From: Artocarpus heterophyllus
Lineage: Eukaryota > Streptophyta > Magnoliopsida > Rosales > Moraceae
NCBI GenBank assembly: GCA_025403435.1
Contig: CM046341.1
Location: 13,849,219-13,913,218 of the forward strand
Direction: 5' to 3'
DNA: 64,000 nucleotides
A model generated the notes under the pieces. That model was not told where the DNA came from and made no database searches. It saw only the letters and a list, made by a program, of their open reading frames with translations. Each line of letters starts with the position of its first letter. Position 1 is the first letter of the stretch. A program made the translations under genes and the position numbers. Of this stretch, positions 1 through 10,968 are shown one piece after another.

Positions 1-1958
1 TTTTTTTAAAAATAAAACGTAAGCAAAAGACTCAGTAGGACAACATGTTAAAAACACATTGTTCAAACTCGCATTTATAAATAAAAGAATTATTTGCAAA
101 TCACTTTTTGTCAAAGTTGACTCATAGGATCTTAACGAAAACGTAAATAATAAAATACTTGTATGAAGCTTAATAAAACACCACCATACAGGTTTTAGGA
201 ATTGAAAAGAATATCAATATACAATTCCTTAGATGTATAAAATAACTTTAAAATCAAAAACAGAAATTATTCTTAAAAACTATTTATGAATTGAATGATT
301 GGCCAAAATCATTTATAAAGTAGGCCACCTATGAAAGGATAGAAAATTTCCTACCTCAATATTTGAAATTTAAATACTGTTGGCTCCTATCAAGAATTTA
401 ACATAAGCTTCTTATTAGAAAAACCTTATAAATGCATTTAAAGTTAGATGTGACGCTCAATTACATATCATTATGTTAATTTAATTATCAGTGTGCCTCT
501 TGACTCAAAATAACCATAAATGCAAACTTTATATTTTCAATGTTTTTGAATACAAAAACATAATCTTTGAAACATTTTCTAGTCACAAAACAACAAAAAA
601 CCGGACAAATATGAATCAAAAAACACGAGAGGCTTGGAGGACGGTGGCAGTCGCCATTGACAGCCATTGCAGTTGACCACCTCCAAGGGCACGGTCGACT
701 ATTCTCCCTCAGACTGATTCATCTCCAACACTAAATTTTTATACCAAATCAGTTTAGAATACCATAAAATGCTTCAAAACACCAAGATAAACATACTAAA
801 ACATAATTAAACATATTAACAATCAAACTTACAAAATCAAAAAAGAAGCAAAACCCAAACATGCAAGATTTCTCACATGCATCAACTCAAACTTCATTAC
901 ACAAACTTAGATTGTAATAAAACTTTAAAACTTTGCATACCAAATTCAATACTGTACAAAAATCTTGAATAACACACCCATGTTCTAATAACTTATAGAA
1001 AATCCATATTTAATTGAAGAAACAAGATGAGACTTCAAGAACATATTCAGATGTTAAAAAAATAAAAAATTTTAGAATTAGGTATTTGAAATAGTAACCT
1101 TATTTTCAAAAGAACAAGAATGAAATTAGGTCAAGCTTGAGTTCTAGTATTTATATGGAATTAGAGGCCAAATATATAGTTTTTCTCTTCTTTGCCTTTG
1201 AATTTTTTATCTGAGTCTGAGAGGGTAAAAGAGCGAGACGAGATAGAAAGAGGGAGAGAGAGGCTTGTGTCTGATATGTGATTTAAGGGTTTTTGTTTTT
1301 AATATGTAAGGTAATTTGAGACAAGGTTGACAACTCTTGTAATAAGACTTAAGTGGCAAAAGTGTCATTTGACAATTAAAAACCAAAAAGCTGATTTTTA
1401 AATTGATCTTATAAATAAAAATATGCAACAAAAATTTAAATGGCTTAAATTAACAACTACATCACACTTGGCACACTTAATAATTAAATTTAATATAATT
1501 AATTTTACTTAAAATTCATGAGTGTTATATTTTATATTTTTACAAAAAAGCTCTAAAACATTATTCTTTTCATTGTGATCTATATAAATACTTTTATCTT
1601 TATGTATATATATCAAAGTAATCTTCTCTCAAGTTTGTCTCTATTAACTTTTTACTTGAATAATATAAAAGAGTTTTTTTTACTTTATTATGAATTCATT
1701 TTCCTTATTTATTTTGTTGTTTTGCATTTTTTATTAAAGTTTTTCCTTTCTCTTTTTTCACATTATTTTCCTCGTTAAAATATTGTATCCTAAATGTGTT
1801 ATATTAAAATTCTTTTTTCTTCTATTTTTTTTGGACTAAAGTCATTTTTTGAATAAAACTATTGATGAAAGTGAAAAATACTTTTAAACAAATTCTAAAA
1901 ACAAATCAAAACTAAAACTTAAATATTTAAAAATAAAAAGAATATATATAACATTCAC
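1..1958. other. AT-rich intergenic DNA
   Basis: I see no convincing coding exon here. Short frames lack family resemblance and codon structure. A small GC-richer island at about 620-715 contains an inverted repeat (CTTGGAGG near 633 against CCTCCAAG near 682) and two copies of GCCATTG between the arms. A purine-rich stretch at 1215-1265 (GAGAGGG-type) could be the CT-rich leader of a minus-strand transcript, but nothing downstream supports a gene. The rest is A/T homopolymer-rich sequence. Confidence 0.6.
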
Positions 1959-2146
1959 ATAAAACTCCCACGTGAGAGGCACATGGTTTCCACTAGCATC
2001 TTTTCCAAATTTAAAGGCTCTCACTCTAAGATTGTGGTTGGTAAGAGAAGGAGAAGGATGAAAGACGAGAGCTAATGAATTGTTTGGTTGAAAGGAGTAA
2101 AGGAGGAAGAACAAGAGAAGAGAGCTGAAGGTTAGCACAGAGCCAT
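1959..2146 (-). pseudogene. Broken first exon of a probable plastid-targeted protein
   Basis: On the minus strand an ATG at 2146-2144 begins MALC and is stopped at once by what looks like a one-base insertion (TGC TAA). The neighbouring frame then reads a Ser/Leu-rich, acid-poor stretch (NLQLSSLVLP...STKQFISSRLSS) typical of a chloroplast transit peptide. It too stops, and a third shift restores a frame reading LRVRAFKFGKDASGNHV followed by PLTWEFY. The segment ends at a plausible GT donor (1958-1957). Three frames that join into one sensible exon suggest a decayed gene copy. I do not recognise the family, and no second exon was found downstream. A chance low-complexity reading remains possible. 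Confidence 0.35.
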
Positions 2147-2697
2147 AGTATCATGACCCAAAAATGGGACATGACATGAAGGCTTAGTTTAAGAAAATAA
2201 TTTAAGTTAAGTGAAACATTTTTAAAACCTGTAATCAAATTTTAAATAGAAATTAGGTCAATATGATTTAATTATTTTTCTAAACTAATCCTTGGATAAT
2301 AAAATATTTAAATAAGAATGTTTAATTCAACTTTTGTTTATTCATATAAAATGATCATTTTACTCTTAAAGCATATAATTCTAGGTCTACTTGTTTTAGG
2401 ACGTCTAAAACCTTTACTGAGTATTTAAAATTTAAAAGAGAATATTATTTTCAAAGAAAGTCTCGAAACAAAACCGTTAAGAAAAAACGCCTCTGGCATC
2501 AATTCAAGATTTGCACACAATCCCATATTCGAAACATACAACATGAAATTTAAATAGTGCGATACAAACGACAGCAACCACAGTCCAAAATAAAGTCTGA
2601 CAAAAAGAAAACAATGAAAATTAAGATTTTACATGCCTTAACTGAAAAGAAAAGAAAATAAAATGCAAATAAGTAGATCTCCGCTCAAGGTCCAATC
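2147..2697. other. Intergenic, AT-rich
   Basis: Nothing recognisable. The stretch ends at the edge of the truncated copia LTR. Confidence 0.55.
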
Positions 2698-3792
2698 TGT
2701 TGGAAAAATAGTACACAGTGGAATTTTAAAATTTTTTATATCAAAGTATTTTCTAAAACACAAGTTTGACATGCTATATGCATAAATTAATCAGATCTTA
2801 CTAACATTTGAATATCAAAGAACTCCCGCAATCCATGAAGAGAAGTAACATTCCAAAAGAGCATCAACCAACTAGTCTTCTTTGCTATTCTCTATCCATG
2901 ATCAGGGTGAGTGTGGGCTCACATCGTTTAGCTCTTCCACCAGGTGACTCTCCTTCCAACCAATTGAGAGAACCCAAAGCTACAGTTCATGATTTGTGAA
3001 CAATAGCTCTCATGGAGTTTCTAGAGTCTCACCGGTAGAGTCTCACTCTTAATCACTTAATTGATCTTAATAATAATGAGGATCACTCCCTTTTTATAGA
3101 GGTTGGGCCTAGGAGTCAGTCCTTATTAGATAAGGCCTCGAAAATTTGAATCAGAATTAAATCAGGATCAATATCTGATAAAATCTATGTCTAAACGAGT
3201 GATCATTTTATCGCACGGCCAGCATGCCGAACTTGCCCCATCGACAGGCCGAACTTAAGGATTGTCATACCAAACCTACGATAAAAATCCCAACGAATCT
3301 TTTATTCTCAACTCGAGATTCTATAGGATAATATCTCAGTTTTAATTCAAATAACCAAACAGAGAAGTTATCTAATTAAAACAACTTTATCTAGATAATC
3401 TCTAGGAAAATAAATGAATTCTTGATAATTCTATAAGTTTATCTTGATTCAAATTATTCAAAATTAAATTAACTGATAAACAGACAAGAATTATCCGATC
3501 CCAATAATTGAACAAGTTTGTCTTGAATAAATTTTATCACAAAATTAATTCAACTGATAAACAAACATGAATTATCTGATTTTATTGAATTTTAGCTAAT
3601 CTGATAAATCTGACATAAGTCACCAATTATTGAAAATACATGTTGTATCGTTACAAGATTTTTGTGAAACCCAATATCCTAGATATACATTTCATAATTA
3701 TCGACTCCAACGCTACTCCACTAAAAGCTTGGAGCTGCACTCTAAAACTATATAGAATTACGAAGCCCATATAGCTAAGTTTTCATAACATA
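2698..3792 (-). mobile_element. Truncated copia LTR (left copy)
   Basis: Sequence from TGTTGGAAAA at 2698 to about 3792 aligns throughout with 8657-9824 of the right-hand LTR, with many substitutions and small indels. The part equivalent to 9825-10688 is missing, and the LTR is joined directly to a gag fragment near 3800. It begins with the terminal TG, so its outer end is preserved and its gag-facing end is broken. A GC-rich patch at 3215-3260 carries weak copies of the GCCTGCCGAA palindrome described elsewhere. Confidence 0.85.
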
Positions 3793-3799
3793 GTTTTTT

Positions 3800-4263
3800 T
3801 CTTGCAGTTCAAAAGTTTCTAAAGTGCCCTTTTTTGATTTGTTATGGCTTGGCCTCCAAACATGTTTTCAAAATTATCCAAGATCTACTTCACAGTCTCA
3901 TAATCTTTATATTAAGCCTATAGTATGTTATTCATAATAGCCATAACATAATACTGGGCCTGATCATTAGCAACTTTTCAGCGATGATACACTTGGATTT
4001 GCTCATAAGTGGATTCCCTAGTAGGTTTGGGAGGACACGGTGTGGTTAGCACAAAAATTAGTTTCTCAAAGGATAGGAAAATATTCAGGTTCCATTTCCA
4101 ATCATTAAAATTCTCACCGGTTAATTGGTTTTCATCAAGTATTAAAGATAAAGCATTTGTAGACATTTTTAATCTACAATAAAGAACCATATACCAAACA
4201 TAAGCAAACATAGCATAATAATTTAGTAAGATAACACAATCATGTATAGCATACAAATGTATT
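3800..4263 (-). pseudogene. Decayed copia gag fragment (left copy)
   Basis: Minus-strand reading from the ATG at 4166-4164 gives MSTNALSLILDENQLTGENF, aligning with the gag start of the right copy (MSKNALSSILDKNQLTGENY). The match continues to about 3805, equivalent to about 6627. It carries a TGA where the intact copy has the Trp of RWKDA, and further stops downstream. One of these is a TAG in exactly the codon that is also TAG in the right copy. The 97 bases right of the ATG match the end of the right copy's leader. The fragment is cut by the assembly gap on one side and fused to a truncated LTR on the other. Confidence 0.85.
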
Positions 4264-4363
4264 NNNNNNNNNNNNNNNNNNNNNNNNNNNNNNNNNNNNN
4301 NNNNNNNNNNNNNNNNNNNNNNNNNNNNNNNNNNNNNNNNNNNNNNNNNNNNNNNNNNNNNNN
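4264..4363. other. Assembly gap (100 N)
   Basis: Exactly 100 unknown bases, the usual placeholder for a gap of unspecified length. On its right the reading is copia RT, just after the conserved segment ending GYTQKEGIDYEE; on its left it is copia leader and gag start. At least the rest of RT and RNase H would be expected between them. Confidence 0.97.
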
Positions 4364-6988
4364 TTCCTCATAATCGATTCCTTCCTTTTGCGTATAACCC
4401 TTAGCTACCAGTCTAGCCTTAAAGGTTTCGACCTTTCCATCCACTCCTCTTTTCCTCTTGTAGATCCACTTACTCCCTATGGGTTTTACCCCTTCGGGAA
4501 GATCCACAAGCTCCCAGACCCGATTAGTCTCCATAGACTTCATCTCAATGTTCATGGCCTCTGTCCAGAGTCTTGAATCAACATCCTCCATAGCTTCTGC
4601 GTAAGTATAAGGATCCCTGTCATGTTCATCCGGTTCAGCCAAAAAGACCTCCCCATTGAACATATACCTCTCAGGTTGACGCCCGATCCTCCCACTACGC
4701 CGAAGCCCCTGAGGTTGTTGTTCAGGTTTGTTTGGTTTTTCTACACCGATCGGAATGGTTTCGTTCGGAACCTCCGGAGTAAACGGATTACCCCTCAACT
4801 CCTCAAGCACCACTTTGCTTTGAGGTTTAAAGTCGTTCATGTAACTCTCCTGAAGGAAAGTTGCATTAGTTGAAACCACGACTTTATTTTCCTTTGGGTT
4901 ATAAAAATAACCCCCTTTAGTCCCTTTTGGATATCCTACAAACACGCAAACTTCTGAACGTGCTTCCAACTTATTCGGATCCTTAAACAGGACATGAGCT
5001 GGACATCCCCATATGCGAATATGGTTTAAGGATGTCTTCCGTCTTGTCCACAACTCGTGAGGAGTTTTAGGGACCGATTTTGAAGGCACATTGTTCAAAA
5101 GATAACATGCGGTTTGTAGTGCATATCCCTAAAAGGATAAAGGCAATGATGAATAACTCATCATGGACCGAATCATGTCCAACAAAGTCCTATTCCTTCT
5201 CTCTGCTACGCCATTCTGCTGCGGAGTGCCCGGCGCAGTCAAATGGGATAAAATCCCATTCTCTAACAAGTGTCCCAAGAACTCATCAGAAAGGTATTCC
5301 CCACCTCGATCAGATCGAAGTGCCTTTATGGGTCTACCCAATTGCTTTTCCACTTCAGCCCGAAACTCCCTGAACTTATCATAAGTTTCGCTTTTGTGGT
5401 GCATTAGGTACACATACCCATATCTTGAGTAATCGTCAATAAAAGTAACGAAGTACTCATACCCTCCTTGTGCCCGGATGTTCATCGGTCCGCAAACATC
5501 ACTATGCACAAGTTCTAGAACCCCTTCGGCCCTATTGCCCTTAGACCCGTATGGTCTTTTGGTCATTTTACCCTCCAAACAAGACTCACATTGAGGTATA
5601 GATTCCACCTTTAAGTGACTTAAAGGTCCATCCCTTACCAACCTTTGAATCCTATTTAGGTTAATATGGCCAAGGCGCAAATGCCAAAGATAAGTCTTAT
5701 TAGAGTGAGAAGTTTTAAGTCTTTTTGAGTCATTATCATTTATCTCAGCATTAAGCAATAGGTCCATCTTAGGTTTGATAAAATATAGATTATTTTGCAT
5801 CCATCCAGAACAGATAAAAGATTTGTTTTTACGAATCACCACTTTTTCATTAAAAGATACTACGTAGGAGTCTTTAAATAAAGAAGATACAGAAATTAAA
5901 TTCCTTTTAAATTTAGGAACATAAAAACAATCTCGCAAAATTAAACTCCTATAATTATCAAAATAAAGATGGACATCTCCCACTGCTTCCGCTGAGACCA
6001 AGGATCCATCGCCCATCCGAAGCGTTAAGTCTTCACGAAGTAGACTTCTCGTTTCTTTGAATCCCTGCAGAGAAACACAAACATGATTAGTTGCACCGGA
6101 ATCTATGACCCAAATGTCACTGGATTCCTCAACCAAACAAGTTTCTAAATATAGAAGATCACACCTACCTCCCTTGGAAAGGAAGTCCTTGCAATGCTTC
6201 TTTATATGCCCGACCTTACCACAAAAGAAGCACTTAAGCTTCTTTGGGTTCTTCTTCTTCTTCTTCTTGCTCTTGGTAGCAATAGGAATAGAAGACTTCC
6301 CACTTTTGGCCTGTTGCTTCTTTCCATTCCCAGAGTTAGGATTGGAACCAGAAGCAGCTACCATATTGGCCTCTCCACAAGCAGGAGACTCCCTGATCAG
6401 CAGTTCAAACTCTTGTAACTGTTTCATCAGTTCTGTCAAGGTCATATCCCGTCTATTGCTTAGATTAAAAGTAGCTCTAAACGGAATAAATTCCTTAGAC
6501 AGAGTCTCAAAGACCATAGTCATCTGAGTTTCAGCATCGATGTCGGCTCCATTGGTTTGAGCCTCAGCGAGGTAACCCATGACCAACATCATGTGCTCCT
6601 TTACAGATGTCCCCGGTCTCTGTCTACAGTTTAAGAGTTTTCGAAGCGCCCCTTGCCGCTTTGTTATGGCCTGGCCTCCAAACATGTCCTCAAGATCATC
6701 CAAGATCTACTTCGCAGTCTCATAATCCTGATGTTGAGCCTGCAGCACGTTATTCATGCTAGCCATAACATAGTAGCGGGCCTGATCATTAGCATCTTTC
6801 CAGCGGTCGTACGCTTGGAATTGCTCATTACTTGAGTCTCCCGTAGGCTCGGGAGGACAAGGAGTTGTCAGAACATATTTCAGTTTCTCAAAGGAAAGGA
6901 CGATGTCCAGGTTCCGTTTTCAATCATTATAGTTCTCACCGGTTAATTGGTTTTTGTCAAGTATCGATGATAAAGCGTTTTTAGACAT
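4364..6988 (-). pseudogene. Copia gag-protease-integrase-RT polyprotein, two nonsense codons, truncated by the gap
   Basis: One open frame on the minus strand from ATG 6988-6986 (MSKNALSSILDK...) runs about 875 codons to the gap. In order it shows copia Gag; a CCHC zinc knuckle near residue 250 (CFFCGKVGHIKKHC); aspartic protease with IDSGATNH near residue 295; integrase with the HHCC region (HLRLGH...CESCLEGK), catalytic aspartates in HSDVCGP and RSDRGGEYL, and the glutamate context NGVAERRNRTL; the integrase tail; and RT from WTEAMNIEMKSMETNRVWEL to GYTQKEGIDYEE. TAG at 6709-6707 (codon 94) interrupts gag. TAG at 5131-5129 (codon about 620) replaces the Trp expected in the motif SFWGYAL. 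The frame continues unshifted past both. Gag packages RNA, protease matures the polyprotein, and integrase and RT copy and insert the element. RNase H is not visible. This copy is probably not autonomous. Confidence 0.93.
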
Positions 6989-7139
6989 TTTCAATCTACA
7001 ATAAAGAGTCATATACCAAACATAAGCAAACATATATAATAATTTAGTAAGATAACACAATCATGTAAAATCATACAAATGTGTTTATGTGTCAAAACCT
7101 TGAAAATATCACAACCTTACAACGATAATTCCCAACTCA

Positions 7140-7470
7140 GAATTCAACAAGCTCCTAGGGGAGTCATGCCAAATTCAATCAGGAACACGGATCCCCTCCT
7201 GATTAATATATGCCATCCAGGACCCGTATGATCCAGCATATACTAATAATCGTTTCTTTGGCCATTAATTTTATTAACAGAGCTCCTAGGGGAGGTTAAT
7301 AATAAAATTAACGTGAGTGTATAACCACCGTTTTAATATTTTATCCATGATTTATAATCACCACCTAGGGGTGTGCAACCATAAATCATACTAAAATACC
7401 TTATCCTTTCAGAGATCCAATCTGGTACATGATAGAAATCCCTTCCTAGGGGTTGGGACCATCATGTTCT
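7140..7470 (-). promoter_or_regulatory. Array of stem-loops displaying CCUA loops upstream of gag
   Basis: CCTAGGGG (plus strand) occurs at 7154-7161, 7285-7292, 7364-7371 and 7445-7452, each time between complementary flanks. In element RNA (minus strand) the cores read CTCC-CCTA-GGAG twice, CACC-CCTA-GGTG, and CCCAACC-CCTA-GGAAGGG. Outer arms also pair: ATTAATTTTATTAA near 7264 against TTAATAATAAAATTA; TGATTTAT at 7348 against ATAAATCA at 7381; CATGAT at 7428 against ATCATG at 7461. Two further perfect 7-bp hairpins lie between (ATCAGGA 7178/TCCTGAT 7197; TATATGC 7207/GCATATA 7236). The U-A to A-U exchange in the third core keeps its pairing. The array ends about 150 nt before the gag ATG. 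A packaging, dimerisation or translation role is inference. Confidence 0.6.
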
Positions 7471-7954
7471 TCCTATGGACCAACGATGGAGGCCTTAGGT
7501 TCTCTCTTCGAAAACCTTCTCCCACTCAATCTTTTGAAGTCAAGGTTTTATTTTGAAATTATGCATGAACAAATTTAATATGAGCGGCACTCCCTATTCT
7601 ATATGACATGTTATCAATATACATGGTAAATCATATTATAATGCAGACAAGCAAAGCAATCAAGCAAAGCTACAAGCATAATAATAATAATAACCGTAAT
7701 ATTATGGTTCCACCCTAGAGAATAGAAAAAACTAAGATTACAAGAGAATAATCGAGACATTTATCGATTCTTCATCCTTGAATCCTCAAGCTGTATCATT
7801 CTTCATGTAATATCCATCTTCAAGTCCTCAATCCCGTATGAATCGAACACTTCATATTTCCGGTCATATCCAAATTTAATGTTTCTCAGAATCGTCCCAA
7901 AAATAAAATTAAAACTGCACTGGAAAAATCGCACCTTTTCTGGACACCTGGCAG

Positions 7955-8150
7955 CTCTCGGTCGGCAGGCCGATTTGGGTGATCGGTCTGCCGATCATGA
8001 TGGTTCGGCCTGCCGAACATGAAGGTTCGGCCTGCCGGCAGAGCACCAAAATTTCTGCCCCACTGTCGGCCTGCCGGACCGTACATCCGGCCTGCCGATC
8101 TGTGACCTTCGGCCTGCCGAACTGTGAGGTCCGGCATGCCGACCGAGCAG
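7955..8150. repeat. Cluster of GCCTGCCGA palindromes in the copia leader
   Basis: About eight variants of TCGGCAGGCCGA or TTCGGCCTGCCGAA occur in under 200 bp, in both orientations, at irregular spacing of about 20-40 bp. Each unit is a near-perfect palindrome (TTCGGC-CT-GCCGAA) with two CpGs, in an otherwise AT-rich leader. Variants include GGTCTGCCGATC and CGGCATGCCGAC. The same motif recurs in both LTRs and near 62.1 kb. Confidence 0.85.
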
Positions 8151-8642
8151 AAAACCCTCAATCCAGAAAATACAATTTTAATGCAATTCATCAATTTTAT
8201 TTTCAACAATTCAAAAACATAAAATTAGAGACTCAGGAAATACTTGGAGGCGCCATCATCAATCTTTAAGTTCCGACTTCTCGTTCCGTCTTCTCCGAAT
8301 AATTATTTAATTACAAAATTCTTACAAATTAAAAATTAAATAATAATTCCTAGACGGAGATGATAGTCCGCCATCTAATTACATGAAAAACCTAGATACA
8401 CATTCTAACCTCTAAGGAACCATAACCGGTATTAATTAATTAATAAATAATTAAACAACAATTTAATCAACCATAATTAATTAATAAATATTCACCATAT
8501 AATCCATGACAACATATATATTATATAGAAACCTAGAGTGCCATCTCTCTATAAAATTTAATTCAAGCATTGGAGAGATTAAGATCACAAAATTTATGCA
8601 TATAACATGATCACAAACTTGCAAATTTATGTAAAAACCTCG

Positions 8643-8654
8643 GCTCTGATATCA
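8643..8654 (-). promoter_or_regulatory. Primer-binding site
   Basis: Immediately internal to the LTR end, the minus strand reads TTGATATCAGAGC. It differs by one base from the plant copia PBS TGGTATCAGAGC, which pairs with the 3' end of initiator methionine tRNA and primes minus-strand DNA synthesis. This fixes the 5' LTR at the right and the transcription direction as leftward. Confidence 0.85.
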
Positions 8655-8656
8655 AT

Positions 8657-10688
8657 TGTTGGAAACAAAGTGCGCAGCGGAATTTTAAAATTTTTTCATC
8701 AGAGTATTTTCTAAAACACAAGTTTGACATGTTATATGTATAAATTAAACAGATCTTACTAACCTCAGTGTACCGAAGAACCTCCGCGACCTGTGTAGAG
8801 AAGTAACGTTCCAGAAGAGCCTCAACCAACTGGTCTTCTTTGCTATTCTCTATCCACAACCGGAGTGAGTGTGGGCTCACACGTACAGCTCTTCCACCGG
8901 TGACTCTCCTTCCAACCAATAGAGAGAACCAAAGCTAGTGTTCGTGATTTGTGAACAAAAGCTCTCAGGGAGTTTTCAGATGCTCAGTAGAAGAGTATCA
9001 CTCTTAATCTCTCAAATTGATCTGAGTAAATCATTAGACTCACTCCCTTTTTATACCTATTGGTCCTTGGGGTCAGTCCATATCAGATTAGGTCTCAAAA
9101 ATCGAAACAGAATCAAGTTCGGATCAATATCTAATAAGATACGCGTGAAAAACGCGTAATCTTAACTGTCGCGGTCGGCATGTCGAACTGTGAGATAGGC
9201 AGGCCGAACTGGCCAGTTCGGTAGGCCGAACTTTCTGATAGGCAGGCCGAACTGCCGAGAAAAAATCTCCGCGAATCTTTTATTTTCCACCCGAGATTCT
9301 AAAGGATAAAGTCTCAGTTTTGATTCAAATAGCCCAATAGAAAAGATATCTGATCAAAACAAACTTTATCAAGATAATCTCTAAGAAAATAAATCAATTC
9401 ACAATAATTCTACAAGTTTATCTTGTTCTAATTGTCCAAAATTAAAACAACCGATAAACATACAAGAATTATCCGAACGCCATAATTCAACAAGTTCATC
9501 TTGAACTAATTTCTTACATAATTAATTCAACCGATAAACAGACATGAATTATTTGATTCTTATAAATTTTAAACCAATCTGATAAATCCGACATAAGTCA
9601 CCAATTATTGAAAAAGCACGCCGTGTCGTTACAGGATTTTGTGAGCTAGCAAAGGGGACCAAAATGGACCTATAAAGTTCAAGCTCATGATAATTATGAA
9701 ACCCAATATCCCAGATATACATTTCACAATTATCAACTCCAACGCTACTCCACTAAAAGCTTGGAGCTGCACTCTCGAACTTTATAGAATTACGAAGTTC
9801 GTGTAGCTAAGTCTCCATGACATATCATAGTGTATCGCATCCCCATATGATCATCCATAACCCGCTTAAGGACAAGTTCTGTCTTACCTTCCCGATTATT
9901 TTTATCTTACGTTCCATTGTCTCACCATTAGAAAACTTACCATCCAAAGATAGTATACCATTCGGTTACACCTATGTATCCAAATGGTTGAGCGCTCCAG
10001 TTTTCCAATTACAGGACAACGCATATAAGAGGATATCATTACTCCTAAAGAGGAGCTATGGATTCCATATCTATGAATAACAAGTCTACGCTACCAAGAG
10101 TCATGCCTCCAACGTACCGGCATGCATGCCACTATAGAGATGTGGGAGTCACCCATTGGTACATCAAAAGACACAAGTCGAGACAATGGACCCATTATTC
10201 ATCTCAGGATTAAGATACAATACAAATGATTGTCTAAAGTGAATCGATTTGCCAAGACAGAATTATTAATCCAAATCAATTCACTTTATGTCCCGATCCA
10301 ACACATCGTCACCTATGACAACGCGCCAATGTTTCTATTCACGGAGTCCAACTCCGATGGCCAAAACAAACCATCTCTCAAAAGGGATATAGACAACATA
10401 ACAATCTTTACATGAATAAAGCGCCCAACTTTATTCCCTCGATTACGGATCATATATTTTAGACCATCACCTTAAGAGTCGTGTCTACCGCATAATCATC
10501 CCATCATATGCCCAACTCTTAAGGTTTAGACTGACAGTCTCAGACTACTGTTTGCTTATCATACATTCAACAAATATGAACGTAAAGAGGACAATATTTG
10601 GTATATATAAACGAATAAATTCTTTATTGATAAAAATGTCTCCAAAAACGTATTACATTTTTACTCCTTAGAGCATACATGTCTAACA
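8657..10688 (-). mobile_element. Copia 5' LTR, 2.03 kb
   Basis: The inner boundary (TGTTGG at 8657) is set by the adjacent PBS. The outer boundary is placed at CTAACA ending 10688, because in the element's sense this gives TGTTAG...CCAACA, a TG...CA LTR with matching short inverted ends. The inner 1.17 kb aligns with the truncated left LTR. The outer 0.86 kb is not duplicated here, so its inclusion rests on the terminal motif and its continuity. It contains GCCTGCCGAA-type palindromes at about 9168-9255. The interior shows no long ORF. Confidence 0.75.
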
Positions 10689-10968
10689 TGCATGTCCTCT
10701 TTGATTATATTGGCCAAAAGATCATGCCTAGGAAGTTAGCAAACAGCTAATTATATAAAAAAAAAAAAAAGGGGAGGTCTGTGGTGAAGAACACATTTAT
10801 TGGAGAATGCTTGTATGGTAGTATGCTCCTTAGATTGGAATGAATGGCAAAAAAAAAAAAAAAGTATTATATTAAAATAAACCTTCCACATGTGATTCAA
10901 TACATGTTAATATGAAAAATAAAAATTATAAAAAAGTAAAACAAACCAGAAATTTTTTTATTTTTTTT

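Larger units (their letters stand above)
6989..8642 (-). other. Copia 5' leader (between PBS and gag)
   Basis: About 1.65 kb of non-coding leader lies between the PBS and the gag start, long for a copia element. I see no long reading frame with domain similarity. It holds two structured regions annotated separately: consecutive stem-loops at 7140-7470 and a palindrome cluster at 7955-8150. The stretch next to the PBS (8270-8640) is rich in TTAATTAA-like sequence. Its position in the genomic RNA, upstream of gag, is where retroelements normally carry packaging, dimerisation and translation-control signals. Confidence 0.75.
2698..10688 (-). mobile_element. Ty1/copia LTR retrotransposon complex (two overlapping copies, assembly gap inside)
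   Basis: Transcription runs right to left. The right half is a fairly complete 5' end: a 2.03-kb LTR (8657-10688), a PBS resembling initiator-Met tRNA, a long leader, then gag, protease, integrase and the start of RT. The domain order (integrase before RT) defines Ty1/copia. A 100-N gap interrupts RT. Beyond it comes not the rest of RT and RNase H but the beginning of a second gag, joined to a truncated LTR. The complex is therefore two copies of one family, nested or tandem, with unknown sequence in the gap. The left copy is visibly more diverged than the right. No target-site duplication matches across the outer ends (CAATC before 2698, TGCAT after 10688), as expected for a composite. Confidence 0.9.

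Noticed and set aside
7955..8150. CRISPR-like array
   Set aside because: Regularly recurring palindromes superficially resemble repeats with spacers, but spacing and sequence vary, orientation alternates, and this is a plant retroelement.
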